Below are positions 1 through 9,170 of a DNA stretch of 41,643 nt, in pieces. The position numbers were made by a program, and so were the translations under genes. The notes below the pieces were generated by a model, which saw only the letters and a program-made list of their open reading frames with translations, had not been told where the DNA came from and searched no databases. How positions within the stretch are numbered: position 1 is the first letter of the stretch; every line of letters starts with the position of its first letter. This DNA comes from JAVBNU01 sp031551265 (GTDB taxonomy: Bacteria; Cyanobacteriota; Vampirovibrionia; Gastranaerophilales; Gastranaerophilaceae), in assembly GCA_031551265.1 (NCBI GenBank), contig JAVBNU010000064.1, forward strand, positions 1 to 41,643, read 5' to 3'.

Positions 1-1972
1 GAAAAATAGCGCGAAAAGTGAATTTTTGGCTAATATGAGCCATGAAATAAGAACACCGATGAATGGTATTATGGGCTTTATTCAGCTTTTAGAAGCTACA
101 GACTTGAATGAAGAACAAGCGGATTTTGTCAAAGAAACCAAAAAATCATCGGAAATTTTGCTCAAACTCTTGAACGAAATTCTTGATTTATCCAAAATTG
201 AGTCGGGCAAAATGGAAATGGAAAGCATAGGTTTTAATTTAAGATATTTGGTTGAAGATATTGCTACTCTTGCATCTTCAAACTTAAAATCAAGAGAATT
301 AGAGGTAAATGTGCTGTTCCATTCGGATGTTCCCGAGCGTGTGACAGGCGACCCTAGCAGACTAAAGCAGGTTTTGAATAATTTTATCAATAACGCAATC
401 AAATTCACTGAAAAAGGCGAAATCACTGTAACAATCAAACTTATCTCTGCAGATGATGAAAAAATTAATATAAGCTTCGAAATCAAAGACACAGGTATTG
501 GAATACCGAAAGAAAGTCAGGCAAGAGTGTTTGAAGCATTTACTCAGGCAGATAGTTCCACCACTCGAAAATATGGCGGCACGGGTCTTGGTTTAGCTAT
601 TTCCAAAAAAATCATCGCTGCAATGAATGGGGAAGTCAATGTTGAGAGCGCAGAGAATGTTGGCTCTACATTTACCTTTACAGGTGAATTTTTACCTGAC
701 GGTGAGGTGCTTGTTGACGAAAAATCAATAAATACTGAAGAAGTGACAAAAGTTCTAAAAGGCATAAATGTCCTGGTTGTTGATGATATTGCAACCAACC
801 AAAAAATTATAGGACATTATCTTGAAGAATTTGAATGCAATATTTCCTTTGCAGATAATGTAAGGGACGCTATACAGCACCTGAAACAGCCCACTCCCAA
901 ATTCGATATAATCCTGACTGATTATTGTATGCCGGAAATTGATGGTATTGAATTTGCGACAATGATAAAAGATGATGAAAAACTCAAAGATATTCCTGTT
1001 GTGCTGTTGACTTCACGCGCGCAAATCGGTGATTATAAGGTCGCTCAAAAAAATAATCTTAGAGGTTATTTGCCAAAGCCTGTGCGAAAGAAAGATTTGA
1101 TAGAGTGCATGACGCTTGTATTGAAAAACCCGACAGGCAGTCTTGAAACCGAAGAAAATCAGGTTGTTACCCAGCATCAGCTGCATGAAATACATTTGGT
1201 GAAAAAAACTAAGATTTTGGTTGTTGAAGATAACTTGCTCAATCAAAAATTAGTTACCAAAATGCTCAATAAAGTTGGCTATATGTTGGATATTGCAAAT
1301 AACGGCCAAGAGGCAGTTGATGCTGTTCAAAACAAAAAATATGATATTATATTCATGGATTGCCAAATGCCTGTTATGGATGGCTATCAGGCTACAAGAG
1401 CAATTCGTGCATTACAAGCCGAAGGAAAAATTGATTGGGCACCGATTATTGCTCTTACAGCTAATGTAATGAAGGGCGACATTGATAGATGCAAAGAAGC
1501 CGGCATGGATGACTATTTGAGCAAACCTATTGACTTTAACCTGATTATGGAAACCCTCGGCAAATATACGGATGTCGAAGGCGATACTGTGCAGGTTACC
1601 TCGGAAGAAAAAATTGAGGAAATTAAAGAGAAACAAGAAACCGTTTTTAATGATGATAATGGTATGCGTGCAAAAGCAATACAGGCAATGGTCAATGAAT
1701 TTGGCTTTGATGCTGATGACGCGCTGAAACTTATTGAGGAATATCTTCCAAAAGTCAAAGAAGAAATTACTAACTTAAAAAATGAAATTGCAGAGAATAA
1801 TTTTGAAAAAGCAGCTAAAACAGCACACTCTATAAAAGGTTCTAGCGGTAATTTGAGAATTAATGACTTGTTTGAGATGATGAAAGAAATTGAGAAAAAT
1901 TTAAAAGAATCACAAACAGATAATTTAGATAGTTTGTTATCTCAGGCAGAGGATTTGCTGGAAAAATTGTGA
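1..1972 (+). CDS. Hybrid sensor histidine kinase/response regulator with two receivers and Hpt (5' end outside window)
   Basis: This is the C-terminal part of a hybrid phosphorelay kinase. The frame is open from base 2, so the TTG at 26 and the ATG at 35 are internal codons and the true start, with any sensor domain, lies upstream of the window. The order is HisKA with the H-box MSHEIRTPMNG (His codon 41-43), HATPase with an N-box (DPSRLKQVLNN), DTGIGI and KYGGTGLGLAIS, receiver 1 with phospho-Asp at codon 920-922 (TDYCMPEIDG), receiver 2 with Asp at 1358-1360 (MDCQMPVMDG), and a C-terminal Hpt domain with His at 1826-1828 (AHSIKGSSGNL). All phosphotransfer residues are intact, so a complete His-Asp-His-Asp relay is possible. 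It is the first of three consecutive plus-strand hybrid kinases and is closely similar in its kinase core to the kinase at 16437-19142. The signal sensed cannot be told because the N-terminus is missing. Confidence 0.96.
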   Translation, partial: KNSAKSEFLANMSHEIRTPMNGIMGFIQLLEATDLNEEQADFVKETKKSSEILLKLLNEILDLSKIESGKMEMESIGFNLRYLVEDIATLASSNLKSRELEVNVLFHSDVPERVTGDPSRLKQVLNNFINNAIKFTEKGEITVTIKLISADDEKINISFEIKDTGIGIPKESQARVFEAFTQADSSTTRKYGGTGLGLAISKKIIAAMNGEVNVESAENVGSTFTFTGEFLPDGEVLVDEKSINTEEVTKVLKGINVLVVDDIATNQKIIGHYLEEFECNISFADNVRDAIQHLKQPTPKFDIILTDYCMPEIDGIEFATMIKDDEKLKDIPVVLLTSRAQIGDYKVAQKNNLRGYLPKPVRKKDLIECMTLVLKNPTGSLETEENQVVTQHQLHEIHLVKKTKILVVEDNLLNQKLVTKMLNKVGYMLDIANNGQEAVDAVQNKKYDIIFMDCQMPVMDGYQATRAIRALQAEGKIDWAPIIALTANVMKGDIDRCKEAGMDDYLSKPIDFNLIMETLGKYTDVEGDTVQVTSEEKIEEIKEKQETVFNDDNGMRAKAIQAMVNEFGFDADDALKLIEEYLPKVKEEITNLKNEIAENNFEKAAKTAHSIKGSSGNLRINDLFEMMKEIEKNLKESQTDNLDSLLSQAEDLLEKL

Positions 1973-2043
1973 TTGTAAAAAAGACAAATAAAAAATGATA
2001 AACTATAACGTATACAGAGTTTTAGAGAGTGCAATAATAATAT

Positions 2044-4527
2044 ATGAATAATCAAGTTATTAATGGAAATATAGCATCGGATGATGATTTAACCCAAATT
2101 ATGTTTGACTTAATGCCAATGAGCGCGATTTGCTTCAACGAAAAATGCGAACCGATTGCATGCAGTGAGCAGGCAGTAAAATTATTTAAATTAACATCAA
2201 AACAAGAATATATTGAAAGATTTTCCGAATTTTCTCCTGAGTATCAATTAAACGGGCAACGCTCGGACTATTTGGCTATTCAATATATTCAACAGGTTTT
2301 AGTAACGGGGTATATGAGATTTCCGTGGCAGCACCAAACTATTGATGGTGAGCCTATTCCCGCTGAGATTACCCTTGTCAGAGTGAGAAATGCGGGTGGT
2401 GTTTTTGTCGTTGGCTATACACATGATTTACGTGAACTGAACGCGTCTTTGGCCAAAATGCGCGAAGCTGACGAACGAACACAGATAATGCTTGACTCGA
2501 TGCCTTTGTGTGCAACTTTTTGGAATAAAGAATTCAAGTGTATCGACTGCAATCAGGAGACTGTTAGTTTATTTAAACTGGCTAATAAGCAAGAATATCT
2601 TAAAAAATTCCATCAACTTTCACCTGAATATCAGCCTAATGGGCGTTTATCATCCGAAATGATTACCGAAAACCTCAAAAATGTGTTTGAAAACGGATAT
2701 AGCAGGTTTGAGTGGGAGCATAAAACTCTGGATGGTGAAATTATTCCTGCTGAAATCACTATGGTAAGGGTTAAGCACCGTGATGACGAAATTGCTTTAG
2801 GTTATGCGCGCGATTTGAGGGAAGCGAAGGTAATGCTTGCGCAAATGCGTGAGGCTGACGAGCGCACCCAGCTTATGCTTGACGCTACTCCACTGTGCTG
2901 TAATTTATGGGACAAAAACTTAAATAACATAGCCTGCAACCAAGAAGCAGTTAAATTGTTCGAACTTTCCAATAAAAAAGAATATTTAGAAAATTTTTCC
3001 ATGCTTTCACCTGAAATTCAGCCCTGTGGCAGACCATCTGCCGAAATGGCAAAAGAAAATATCGAAACAGCTTTCGCAAAGGGCTATTGCCGTTTTGAGT
3101 GGATGCACCAAAAGCTGAATGGCGACCCGATACCGGCTGAGATTACGCTCGTGCGCGTCAAACACCGCGGGGAGAACATTATCGCCGGCTATACGCGTGA
3201 CCTGAGAGAATTAAAAGCGATGCTTAGTGACATGCATCAGGTTGAAAATGATTTACGTGCAGCACGTGATATGGCTGAGCAAAGTGCGAAGGCTAAAAGT
3301 GACTTTTTGGCTAATATGAGTCATGAAATCAGAACACCAATGAACGGTATTCTTGGCATGCTTGAGTTGGTTCTTGACACTGAAATTACGGCAGAACAAA
3401 AAGACTATCTCAATAATATTGATATTTCAGCGAAGAATTTGCTGCGTATTATTAATGATATTTTGGACTTTTCTAAAATTGAAGCAGGGAAGCTGGAAAT
3501 GGAAGTTACGGAATTTAGTTTAATGGATGTTATTGCAGAGCTGGAGAGTTTATATGCAGCTAAAATCAAAGAACAGGGATTGAATTTTAGTCTCAGTATG
3601 GATGAAAATATTCCGTATTGTATCTATGGCGATCCTCTGAGGCTTAAGCAGGTTTTACTTAACCTCGTCAGTAATGCCATGAAATTTACTAAAAATGGTG
3701 AAATTGCACTGAAAATTGAAAAAATTCAGGAAGATGAATTGGAGATGTCGTTGATGTTTTCTGTGAGTGACACAGGTATTGGCCTTTCTGTAGAACAAGC
3801 TCAGGGATTATTTATGCCATTCACTCAAGCTGATACTTCTACCACAAGAAAATATGGGGGAACGGGGCTTGGGTTGGCGATTTGCAAAAATCTGGTTGAC
3901 ATGATGAAAGGTGATATTTGGGTAGAAAGCGAGCTTGGTAAAGGTGCGGTATTCTCTTTTACTGCGAAGTTTGCGCTCTCTAAAGCGACACCTTCGATGC
4001 AAAATAATGCCACTGTACCTGAAAAAATTATCACAGCTGAAATCCCTTGTGTTGTCGAAACTGTGACAAAAGAATCGGAAATGGATACTGAAATTAAGTT
4101 TACATCATTTTCTGACGAACAGCCACACGAAGATGACTCATCAGGTGCAACACGAATATTGCTGGTTGAGGATAATGATATTAACCAAATAATCGCAACA
4201 AAACTTCTGGAGAAAAAAGGCTATGTGGTTGATGTCGCGAATAACGGACAGGAAGCGATTGATATGCTTGCAGGTAAGAAGTATGTACTTGTTTTGATGG
4301 ATATCCAAATGCCGGTTTTAGACGGTTTGAGCGCAACAAAAATCATTCGTGAAAGTGGTGTTTATCCTGATTTACCTATTATTGCAATGTCTGCGAATGC
4401 TATGGCCGGCGATAAAGAAAAAAGTCTTGAAAACGGCATGAATGATCACCTAACAAAACCGATTGACCCGAAAATCTTATATGATGCCATGGAAAAGTGG
4501 TGTAAAAAACCTGCCCCGAGTAGTTGA
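2044..4527 (+). CDS. Hybrid sensor histidine kinase with three tandem PAS-like repeats and one receiver
   Basis: A predicted soluble hybrid kinase of 827 residues with no membrane segment. Residues about 16-402 are three tandem PAS-like units with an exact 129-residue period; each starts near a TQ[IL]M motif and ends near Y[TA]RDLRE or YTHDLRE, and units 2 and 3 open with the linker EADERTQ. The HisKA follows with its H-box MSHEIRTPMNG (His427), then HATPase (DPLRLKQVLLN, DTGIGL, KYGGTGLGLAIC) and one C-terminal receiver (Asp753, MDIQMPVLDG). There is no Hpt domain, unlike the two neighbouring kinases, so it would need a separate or neighbouring Hpt to pass phosphate on. The ATG at 2044 follows a 71-bp gap with only a weak purine stretch (agagag, 2024-2029). 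The next gene starts 13 bp after the stop, which suggests co-transcription. The ligand is unknown. Confidence 0.95.
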   Translation: MNNQVINGNIASDDDLTQIMFDLMPMSAICFNEKCEPIACSEQAVKLFKLTSKQEYIERFSEFSPEYQLNGQRSDYLAIQYIQQVLVTGYMRFPWQHQTIDGEPIPAEITLVRVRNAGGVFVVGYTHDLRELNASLAKMREADERTQIMLDSMPLCATFWNKEFKCIDCNQETVSLFKLANKQEYLKKFHQLSPEYQPNGRLSSEMITENLKNVFENGYSRFEWEHKTLDGEIIPAEITMVRVKHRDDEIALGYARDLREAKVMLAQMREADERTQLMLDATPLCCNLWDKNLNNIACNQEAVKLFELSNKKEYLENFSMLSPEIQPCGRPSAEMAKENIETAFAKGYCRFEWMHQKLNGDPIPAEITLVRVKHRGENIIAGYTRDLRELKAMLSDMHQVENDLRAARDMAEQSAKAKSDFLANMSHEIRTPMNGILGMLELVLDTEITAEQKDYLNNIDISAKNLLRIINDILDFSKIEAGKLEMEVTEFSLMDVIAELESLYAAKIKEQGLNFSLSMDENIPYCIYGDPLRLKQVLLNLVSNAMKFTKNGEIALKIEKIQEDELEMSLMFSVSDTGIGLSVEQAQGLFMPFTQADTSTTRKYGGTGLGLAICKNLVDMMKGDIWVESELGKGAVFSFTAKFALSKATPSMQNNATVPEKIITAEIPCVVETVTKESEMDTEIKFTSFSDEQPHEDDSSGATRILLVEDNDINQIIATKLLEKKGYVVDVANNGQEAIDMLAGKKYVLVLMDIQMPVLDGLSATKIIRESGVYPDLPIIAMSANAMAGDKEKSLENGMNDHLTKPIDPKILYDAMEKWCKKPAPSS

Positions 4528-4540
4528 AGGATGTACCGAT

Positions 4541-7516
4541 ATGAAACAAATAATAAATAGAGTTAAAAAAATAAGGCTGTACAGAATCGTATTCGTTTTT
4601 GTATTGCTTACATTTTTGTTAGTTTTTGCAAATAATTTCATTTTTATGTTTATGAAAGAGCATGCGCACGGAAAAATACTTTTAGTGAATTTATCAGTAT
4701 CGGTTGTTCTAACTGTTTTTATATTTTTAGTTTTTTATCTGTATTTCAAATTTACGGATAAAAAAGCCGCTAATAATCTCCAATTTGATGAATCTGTTCT
4801 CAAATTGGTCTTGGACAACCTCGACACTTGTATTTATATGACCAACATTGAGACAAATGAAATAATTTTCATGAACGAAAAAATGCGCAAAGAATTTGGC
4901 GGCCGAAACCTCATGGGCGAAATATGCTGGAAAGTGCTACAAGAAGGCTTTACTGAACAATGTGACTTTTGCCCTGTTTATCAGCTTAAAAAAGATTCGA
5001 CAAAACCATGCGTTTGGGAAGAAAATAATACAGTAACCAAAAAATATTATGAAAATACTGATACACTAATTAAGTGGGTGGATGGCAGTATGGTACACAT
5101 GCAGCACTCCATGGACATTACAGAGCGAAAAAAAGCTGAATTACAAATTACTGAATCACTGCACAAACTAGAATCTGTCATGTTTAATTACCCGGGTCTA
5201 ATTATTAGTTTTGATGAAAACAGACAACTCTCTTTCGCTTCGGGCGAAAATAATGATGATTTTGACGTGATAAAAGAATATTTAGCCGGAAATAATATTA
5301 ATCACCCTAATTTTAAATTCGAAGAATATAAAGAGAAAATGGATTTGGCATATTCAGGCGCTTGCACAAACTGGATATTAGAAATTGGAGATGAAAGCTT
5401 TAATTGCTTCCTATCACCAATAATTAACGATGATGGCAAAGTAATAGGTGCGTTATTTGCGGCCAATGATATTTCTAAAACCGTCAAAATGCAAAAAGAA
5501 TTACAAAAAGCAATTGATGCTGCAGAACAAGCCAGCAAAGCCAAAAGTGACTTCCTTTCTCGCATGAGCCATGAAATGCGCACGCCAATGAACGCCATTA
5601 TTGGCATGACAAAAATTGCGCAGGATAGCGACACTCTTGAGAAAGTTCAATATTGTCTCGACAAAGTTGATATTTCTTCTAGGCATCTTTTAGGGCTCAT
5701 TAATGACGTTTTAGACATGTCTAAAATTGAGGCTAATAAATTTGTGCTGGAGCATGTACCGTTTAGTGTAGAAAAAATGGTAATGAATACTTGCAATATT
5801 ATTCTCGATAAAGTTGAAGAGAAAAAACAAACTCTGGACATATTCCTGGATAAAGACATGCGTCAGGGATTTATAGGTGATGAGTTCAGGCTTTCACAAG
5901 TTCTCACTAATTTGCTGTCAAACGCCATAAAATTCACGCCTGTTGAGGGTAAAATAACTCTTTCGGTTGACGAAATTGAAACTAATGAAGGACACAGTAA
6001 AATTCGCTTTTCTGTTGCTGATACAGGTATTGGCATCAGCGAGGAGCAGCAAAAAAGGCTATTTAATTCCTTTGAACAAGCTGACGACACAACTGCTCGT
6101 AAATACGGTGGCACAGGGCTGGGACTGGCTATCAGCAAGAGTATTGTTGAAAAAATGGGCGGCAAAATATGGATTGAAAGTGAGCAAGGCAAAGGCGCTA
6201 AATTCTCCTTTGATATAAAATTAGACGCTGCACCTGAAATTGATAATAAAGTACTTTTCGACGAAATTAAGCCATCTGACTTGAAAGTGCTGGTTGTTGA
6301 TGACAGTGAAGATATTTTAAAATACTTTGTAGAAATTATGGATAAATTCGGTATATATACTGATACAGCCGATAACGGGCATGAGGCAGTAGATTATGTC
6401 AATAAAGCTAATGATGATAAAAAACCTTATGATGTAATATTTTTAGATTGGCGAATGCCTGAAATGGACGGTATTGAGACCGCAAAATGTATCAATACAA
6501 AAATTAATAAAAATACTACTATTATCATGATTTCTGCGTCTGAGTGGAATGATGTGGCTGATTTAGCCCATAGTGTCGGTATAAACAGATTTATCCCGAA
6601 ACCACTTTTCCCATCGTCTATACTCAACAATATTAACGAGGTTGTCGGCCAAACAATGAAAAAACTCGACATAAAATCTATGAAAGCAAAAATTGTTGAT
6701 GAAAAACCTGATTTTTCGGCTCTTTCAGTCCTACTTGTTGATGATGTTGAAATAAACAGAGAAATTTTGATTGCGTTTTTGAAAGACACGAAAATAAAAG
6801 TAGATACTGCCGAAAATGGTGCTGTGGCAGTGGATAAATTCATAGCAGACCCTGATAAATATGACATGATTATAATGGATATCCAGATGCCTGAAATGGA
6901 TGGCTACGAAGCAACAAGAGCAATAAGAGCTCTTGATACAGAAAAAGCTAAAAGAGTACCTATTATTGCGATGACGGCAAACGCGTTTAAAGAAGATATT
7001 GATAAATGTCTCGAAAGCGGTATGGATTGCCACTTAGCAAAGCCTATCGACAAAAAACAAGTAATAAAAACAATTGCCGGGTACAAGGATAAAATTCGTG
7101 CGGTAGACGCTGCTATAGAACCACAAACCGAGATCAAGTCAGACAATAATATTGAAAAAAGCTTCTTGCCATACATTAATGTCGATGAAATGAAGGAAAG
7201 ACTTGGCGATAGCATCAGCATTTATCCGGATTTGTTAAGTAATTTTGTCCAAAAAAATATGTTCGCCGAATTTAAAGAGCAAATTGACAAAGACGATATA
7301 GACTCGGCACAAAAGACTGTTCATACAATAAAGGGTATTGTTGCAAATCTGTCACTGACCGAAGCATACAATAAAGCTATTGAAGTTGAAAAACTCATTA
7401 AAGCCAGAGAACAGCAACAAAAGGATATAGATGAGCTTCAACAAATTCTTATAACTACAATTGAACAAATACGTAAATTCCTTGAGGCATGTGAGAATAA
7501 TACAATCGTGTTATAG
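4541..7516 (+). CDS. Membrane-anchored hybrid sensor histidine kinase with Cys-containing PAS, two receivers and Hpt
   Basis: A 991-residue inner-membrane hybrid kinase. Two hydrophobic segments (about 15-37 and 46-69) form a hairpin with a very short external loop, so sensing is probably cytoplasmic or within the membrane. A PAS domain (about 85-200) carries Cys129, Cys141, Cys144 and Cys157; the C-x2-C-P pattern near residue 141 recurs in PAS domains of anaerobe kinases and could bind metal or sense redox (inference). A second PAS-like region spans about 205-320. It is followed by HisKA (His344, MSHEMRTPMNA), HATPase (DTGIGI, KYGGTGLGLAIS), receiver 1 (Asp636), receiver 2 (Asp780) and Hpt (His928, VHTIKG). 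The ATG at 4541 is chosen over the in-frame ATG at 4463 because it follows a gaagg ribosome site at 4526-4530, begins with a normal Lys-rich plus hydrophobic N-terminus, and avoids a 65-bp overlap with the gene before. Confidence 0.94.
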   Translation: MKQIINRVKKIRLYRIVFVFVLLTFLLVFANNFIFMFMKEHAHGKILLVNLSVSVVLTVFIFLVFYLYFKFTDKKAANNLQFDESVLKLVLDNLDTCIYMTNIETNEIIFMNEKMRKEFGGRNLMGEICWKVLQEGFTEQCDFCPVYQLKKDSTKPCVWEENNTVTKKYYENTDTLIKWVDGSMVHMQHSMDITERKKAELQITESLHKLESVMFNYPGLIISFDENRQLSFASGENNDDFDVIKEYLAGNNINHPNFKFEEYKEKMDLAYSGACTNWILEIGDESFNCFLSPIINDDGKVIGALFAANDISKTVKMQKELQKAIDAAEQASKAKSDFLSRMSHEMRTPMNAIIGMTKIAQDSDTLEKVQYCLDKVDISSRHLLGLINDVLDMSKIEANKFVLEHVPFSVEKMVMNTCNIILDKVEEKKQTLDIFLDKDMRQGFIGDEFRLSQVLTNLLSNAIKFTPVEGKITLSVDEIETNEGHSKIRFSVADTGIGISEEQQKRLFNSFEQADDTTARKYGGTGLGLAISKSIVEKMGGKIWIESEQGKGAKFSFDIKLDAAPEIDNKVLFDEIKPSDLKVLVVDDSEDILKYFVEIMDKFGIYTDTADNGHEAVDYVNKANDDKKPYDVIFLDWRMPEMDGIETAKCINTKINKNTTIIMISASEWNDVADLAHSVGINRFIPKPLFPSSILNNINEVVGQTMKKLDIKSMKAKIVDEKPDFSALSVLLVDDVEINREILIAFLKDTKIKVDTAENGAVAVDKFIADPDKYDMIIMDIQMPEMDGYEATRAIRALDTEKAKRVPIIAMTANAFKEDIDKCLESGMDCHLAKPIDKKQVIKTIAGYKDKIRAVDAAIEPQTEIKSDNNIEKSFLPYINVDEMKERLGDSISIYPDLLSNFVQKNMFAEFKEQIDKDDIDSAQKTVHTIKGIVANLSLTEAYNKAIEVEKLIKAREQQQKDIDELQQILITTIEQIRKFLEACENNTIVL

Positions 7517-7553
7517 GCATGTTGCTAATGATAAAATTAGACATAAATTTAGC

Positions 7554-7694
7554 TGTCATCGCGCAGCATTAATTTATGTATTTTCTTTTAATCATGTATG
7601 TGCGCGATCTTGCATACGTGAAATTATACAATTATTAGATCGCGCACACAAATCGTTGGTAATTGTGTCCCAAGCTTGTCGCTGCGCGATGACA
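7554..7694. repeat. Nested palindromic intergenic element (141 bp)
   Basis: A perfect 14-bp outer inverted repeat (tgtcatcgcgcagc at 7554-7567 with gctgcgcgatgaca at 7681-7694) encloses a perfect 12-bp inner inverted repeat (tgtgcgcgatct at 7599-7610 with agatcgcgcaca at 7637-7648). It fills most of the gap between the kinase genes (plus) and the GIY-YIG gene (minus). The transcript could fold into a long double stem and might end transcription from both sides, although no T-run follows it. Its termini resemble those of the elements at 37083-37247 and 41536-41623. Confidence 0.75.
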
Positions 7695-7736
7695 AAAAGT
7701 ATAGAGCTATTCCCATTCAAGACTTAAATCTTTCCA

Positions 7737-7997
7737 TTAAGAGTTAATCTTGTTTATCAAATTTATTTTTGATGTATGTCGCCACTTTTTTAACTGTTTT
7801 TCACGATAGATGGCTGCCTCTATTGAGCCAGTACGCTCATAATATACTAATTTTGTTAAATTATATCTTTTAGTAAATCCTTCCACCAAGCCATTTTTAT
7901 GTTCATAAATTCGTCTTTCTAAATCATTGGTCACACCGACGTAGAAAGCTGTCTCACCGTAATTTGTCAGAATGTAAATGGCATAAATTTTTTCCAT
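7737..7997 (-). CDS. Small GIY-YIG nuclease-like protein (UPF0213/YhbQ-type)
   Basis: An 86-residue single-domain GIY-YIG protein. The motif pair appears as AIYILTN near residue 6 and FYVGVTNDLERRIYEHK near residues 18-34, followed by GFTKRYNLTKLVYYE and the glutamate-containing EAAIYREKQLKKW, then a basic tail. This matches the short COG2827/YhbQ-like family in length and motif order. Family members are predicted endonucleases with poorly known roles, and no specific function can be given. It starts 6 bp after the HD-GYP gene stop, and its ribosome site (agaggg) overlaps the end of that gene, so the two are probably co-transcribed. No catalytic residue is obviously missing. Confidence 0.88.
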   Translation of the reverse strand: MEKIYAIYILTNYGETAFYVGVTNDLERRIYEHKNGLVEGFTKRYNLTKLVYYERTGSIEAAIYREKQLKKWRHTSKINLINKINS

Positions 7998-8003
7998 CGC
8001 CCT

Positions 8004-9083
8004 CTACACAGGCTGTTCGCTGAGTTTTTGACGAACAACGTAGAATTTATCTGTTACTTTTAAAAATGCTTCTACAAGATCAGGGTCGAATTGCGTGCCG
8101 CTGCCCTCTTTGATAATTTCAATACAGCGCTCATGCGGGAAAGGATCTTTATATGAGCGTTTTGTGCTAATTGCATCAAAAACATCGGCAATAGCCATTA
8201 TGCGAGCAGCCAACGGAATATCATTTCCTACAAGTCTGTCAGGATAACCTGTTCCATCCCATTTCTCGTGGTGTGAACGTGCAATAACTTTACCCATTTC
8301 AATGAACGTATTATTACCGAATTTTCTATCCACAGACTCTAGTGTTTCTGCACCGATTTTTGTGTGAGTTTTCATAATAGCATACTCTTCATCAGTTAAC
8401 GGCCCGGGTTTGAGCAAAATCAAATCCGAAATCCCCACTTTGCCAATATCATGCAGCGGGCTTGCGTTTACGATGTTTTCTATAAATTTTGGCGTTACGC
8501 TATCTTTGTATTTTGAATCCTTCGCGAGCTGTACGGACAAAATAAAACAATATTCCTGTACACGCTCAAGGTGCTTGCCTGTATCGTCATCACGTGACTG
8601 TGCAAGTTTTGCCAATGAAAATATCGTCGCCATTTGCATATCAGAAATCTGTTTAACCTGTTCTGCTACGCGAATTTCCAGTATTCTGTTTTGTTTTTCT
8701 AATTTTTCTTGTAAGTCATGAAGGTTCAAATGCGTTGATACGCGAGCTTTTACTTCACGTGCTTTAAATGGTTTTGTTATGTAATCAACTGCCCCGTAAG
8801 TGAAGCCGTTTACGACATCTTCAGGATCGGACAGTGCGCTGATGAAAATTACCGGAATATTTTTTGTTTTTTCATTTGCTTTTAGTGCTTTACATACTTC
8901 AAACCCGCTCATTTCAGGCATTTGAATGTCCGACAAAATTAGGTCTGGAATATGTTCTTCACAATATGGAACAACTTCTTTTGGCTTGGAGATGGATTTT
9001 ACGTTATAACCTTCACTGACGAGGATAACGTCCAAAATTTTTAAATTCATCTCACTGTCATCAACTATTAGTATGTTTTTCAT
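8004..9083 (-). CDS. Response regulator with HD-GYP domain (predicted c-di-GMP phosphodiesterase)
   Basis: A 359-residue two-domain cytoplasmic regulator. Residues 1-120 are a receiver (DD at 8-9, phospho-Asp52 in LSDIQMPEMSG, Lys104 in TKPFK). A helical linker (about 120-150) leads into an HD-GYP domain with the HD pair at 211-212 (HDIGKVGI), HTKIGAE at 240-246, HHEKWDGTGYP at 271-281 and AD at 299-300. All the catalytic-type motifs are present, so it should hydrolyse cyclic di-GMP when activated by phosphorylation (family knowledge). The ATG at 9083 is preferred; an in-frame GTG lies 6 bp upstream, inside an AGGTGG sequence that serves better as the ribosome site. A strong promoter lies at 9116-9144. 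It sits beside three hybrid kinases on the opposite strand that lack a DNA-binding or enzymatic output, which makes it a plausible phosphorelay target (inference). Confidence 0.95.
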   Translation of the reverse strand: MKNILIVDDSEMNLKILDVILVSEGYNVKSISKPKEVVPYCEEHIPDLILSDIQMPEMSGFEVCKALKANEKTKNIPVIFISALSDPEDVVNGFTYGAVDYITKPFKAREVKARVSTHLNLHDLQEKLEKQNRILEIRVAEQVKQISDMQMATIFSLAKLAQSRDDDTGKHLERVQEYCFILSVQLAKDSKYKDSVTPKFIENIVNASPLHDIGKVGISDLILLKPGPLTDEEYAIMKTHTKIGAETLESVDRKFGNNTFIEMGKVIARSHHEKWDGTGYPDRLVGNDIPLAARIMAIADVFDAISTKRSYKDPFPHERCIEIIKEGSGTQFDPDLVEAFLKVTDKFYVVRQKLSEQPV

Positions 9084-9115
9084 TTCCACCTGTTAGATAA
9101 ACTCTTTCTGGTTCT

Positions 9116-9144
9116 ATTATATCATTTTATCGCAATATCACCAA
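9116..9144 (-). promoter_or_regulatory. Sigma-70-type promoter of the HD-GYP gene
   Basis: On the minus strand TTGGTG (9139-9144) and a perfect TATAAT (9116-9121) are separated by 17 bp. Transcription would start near 9109, about 25 nt upstream of the ATG at 9083. It is divergent from the efflux operon promoter about 60 bp away. Confidence 0.65.
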
Positions 9145-9170
9145 ATAATTTTATTAAAAAACTGGTTTGT

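Noticed and set aside
4463..4540. Earlier in-frame ATG for the third hybrid kinase
   Set aside because: It would overlap the previous gene by 65 bp and has no ribosome site; the ATG at 4541 has a spaced gaagg and a normal membrane-protein N-terminus.
7461..7727. Plus-strand ORF of 88 codons
   Set aside because: It starts inside the kinase gene and is mostly a translation of the nested palindromic element.
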